13,488 nt of DNA from an uncultured Clostridia bacterium (GTDB lineage: Bacteria; Bacillota; Clostridia; Oscillospirales; Ruminococcaceae), in assembly GCA_937907305.1 (NCBI GenBank), contig CALERQ010000006.1:1-13488 (forward strand), in the 5' to 3' direction. The notes below the pieces were generated by a model. It was given only the letters and a program-made list of their open reading frames with translations. It did no database searches and was not told the DNA's origin. The position numbers and the translations under genes were made by a program. Below are positions 12,361-13,488 of the stretch, one piece after another; positions within the stretch are counted from its first letter, which is position 1, and every line of letters begins with the position of its first letter.

Positions 12361-13359
12361 ATGAATATCCGCGAACTGGCCAAAGAAGCCGGTGTTTCGG
12401 TTGCCACCATCTCCCGTGTCATCAACCACCCGGAGGCGGTGCTGCCGGAGACCCGCGAACGGGTGCAGACCATCATCGAAAAATACAACTACAACCCCAA
12501 GCCGGTCAACCGCGGGCGGCGGGCCATCGCCCTCATCGTTCCCGCAGCCAAGCGAGCACAGACCCTGCTTTTGGGGGTGCAGTCGGTGCTGGCACCCAAG
12601 GGAATCCTGGTCAACCTGGTGGAGTCCGCTCCCTTTTCGGGCGGGACAGCTGCCTGCATTCAGGCTGCCGCCGCGGCAAAGCCCATCGGAATGCTGATCG
12701 CCGGGGAACCCTCTCTGCAGCCGGAGGCGCTACCTGCCGAGCTGCCGGTCGTACTGCTGGGCAGCTATGATCGATTGGAAAACTGCAATATCTGCGGCAT
12801 CCATTACCGGGACGCTGCCGAAAAGATGGTTTCACATCTCCACGCTATGGGCCACCGCTCCATCTGGCTGCTGCAAAGCAGCGGAGAATCCCCCGAAAAG
12901 GCCGCCATTACAGCCGGTTACCGGCAGGCAGCGTCTGCGTTGGGGCTGACTGACCGCCAGTGCCGTGTGCTGGAAGCGGAGGACAGCGTAGCGGGCGGCT
13001 ATCGCATCTGCCGCGAGGAAATACTGACCGAGGAGCCGCCGCAGGCCGTCTTCGCTGTCAGTGATGAACTGGCCATGGGTGTCATCAAGGCTGCGCGTGA
13101 GGAAAACATTCCCCTGCCAGAGGGACTGGCCGTTGCGGGCTTTACCGGCAGTGAGGCTGCCGCTGTCATCACCCCGGCACTGACCACTATGGAGCACCCA
13201 TTGGAACGGCTGGGTGCCGTAGCGGCCCGCCGCCTCATCGAGCTCATCGAGGACAGTGCGCTGTACCAGGTAGAAACCCACGAGATCGTACTGAAATCCA
13301 AGCTCAAGATCCGCCGCAGCTGCGGCAACCGTAAAGAGATCTACGAGCTATTTGAGTAA
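12361..13359 (+). CDS. LacI-family transcriptional regulator (third, unrelated subtype)
   Basis: 332 residues. MNIRELAKEAGVSVATISRV (1-20) is a textbook LacI helix-turn-helix with the usual Arg. The hinge is atypical: NPKPVNRGRRA replaces the usual ARxLR, so the minor-groove Leu is missing. The effector domain begins IALIVPAAKRAQ and contains the typical AVFAVSDELAMGVIKAAREENIPLPEGLAVAGFTG-type block (about 230-263, seen as several short matches). It does not share the LYWPLD signature of the other two regulators. GAGAGGAGGAC precedes the ATG. The next gene, of the dihydroorotate dehydrogenase family, begins 13 bp after the stop codon, so the two are probably co-transcribed and functionally linked. 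Confidence 0.9.
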   Translation: MNIRELAKEAGVSVATISRVINHPEAVLPETRERVQTIIEKYNYNPKPVNRGRRAIALIVPAAKRAQTLLLGVQSVLAPKGILVNLVESAPFSGGTAACIQAAAAAKPIGMLIAGEPSLQPEALPAELPVVLLGSYDRLENCNICGIHYRDAAEKMVSHLHAMGHRSIWLLQSSGESPEKAAITAGYRQAASALGLTDRQCRVLEAEDSVAGGYRICREEILTEEPPQAVFAVSDELAMGVIKAAREENIPLPEGLAVAGFTGSEAAAVITPALTTMEHPLERLGAVAARRLIELIEDSALYQVETHEIVLKSKLKIRRSCGNRKEIYELFE

Positions 13360-13372
13360 AGGAGGGCATGAG

Positions 13373-13488
13373 ATGTCGTTATTATCCGTCAATTTTATGG
13401 GCCTGCCGCTTAAAAATCCTATTATAGCGGCAGCCGGTCCCTGGTGCCGTGATGCCGCCGCCATGCAGAAGGCCATTGATGCCGGTGC
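13373..13488 (+). CDS. Dihydroorotate-dehydrogenase-family oxidoreductase, 5' end only
   Basis: The first 38 codons before the window edge read MSLLSVNFMGLPLKNPII followed by AAAGPWCRDAAAMQKAIDAG. The pattern L-x-V-x-F-x-G-x-x-L-K-N-P followed by A-A-G is the start of the FMN-binding barrel of the PyrD/PreA family, which reduces or oxidises pyrimidine-like rings. AGGAGG (13360-13365) lies 7 bases before the ATG. Adjacency to a LacI-type regulator suggests a catabolic or inducible role rather than housekeeping pyrimidine synthesis, but the fragment cannot decide between subfamilies. Confidence 0.7.
   Translation, partial: MSLLSVNFMGLPLKNPIIAAAGPWCRDAAAMQKAIDAG

Overview
The window looks like chromosomal DNA from a GC-rich member of the Clostridia (Bacillota), possibly Oscillospiraceae/Ruminococcaceae. 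Signs of this are strong AGGAGG-type ribosome binding sites, sigma-A promoters close to TTGACA/TATAAT, many LacI-family regulators, a Gram-positive NPATG cell-wall sorting signal, and an exact copy of the parS consensus TGTTTCACGTGAAACA. The genus is inference. The parS site suggests the window lies in the origin-proximal part of the chromosome.

Region 1 (1-9062) is an aconitase-superfamily / hydroxyacid cluster. On the left edge is the N-terminal third of an aconitate hydratase (minus strand). Divergent from it is a LacI-type regulator (994-2037), followed by parS and a terminator. A gene-free stretch (about 2140-2526) holds a GC-rich repeat-like segment and an orphan plus-strand terminator. 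A second, paralogous LacI regulator (2527-3540, minus) is divergent from a five-gene operon that starts from a perfect TTGACA-N17-TATAAT promoter. The operon encodes a divergent aconitase-like large subunit that lacks the usual Asp-Ser-His motif, a LeuD-like small subunit, a canonical LeuC-like large subunit, a LeuB-like NAD-dependent dehydrogenase, and a LarA-family nickel-pincer hydroxyacid racemase/epimerase. Four sites related to CTAAATCGTTTTAG lie in the two divergent intergenic regions, so the aconitase and the operon probably share regulation. The likely chemistry is racemisation, dehydration/hydration and oxidative decarboxylation of a 2-hydroxy-di- or tricarboxylate. The substrate is unknown, and no leuA-like synthase is present.

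Region 2 (9063-13488) is a mixed set. It holds a monocistronic ATC-hydrolase-family protein (9223-9931) between two terminators. A secreted, sortase-type surface protein (minus, 9971-11302) has its natural start separated from the ORF by an in-frame TGA. Divergent from it is a MerR/GyrI-like regulator (11449-12255). The shared intergenic region contains a perfect dyad inside a 19-bp-spaced promoter facing the surface gene, as in classical MerR-activated promoters. A third LacI-family regulator (12361-13359) is followed after 13 bp by the start of a dihydroorotate-dehydrogenase-family gene that runs off the right edge.

No rRNA, tRNA, CRISPR array or insertion sequence was recognised.
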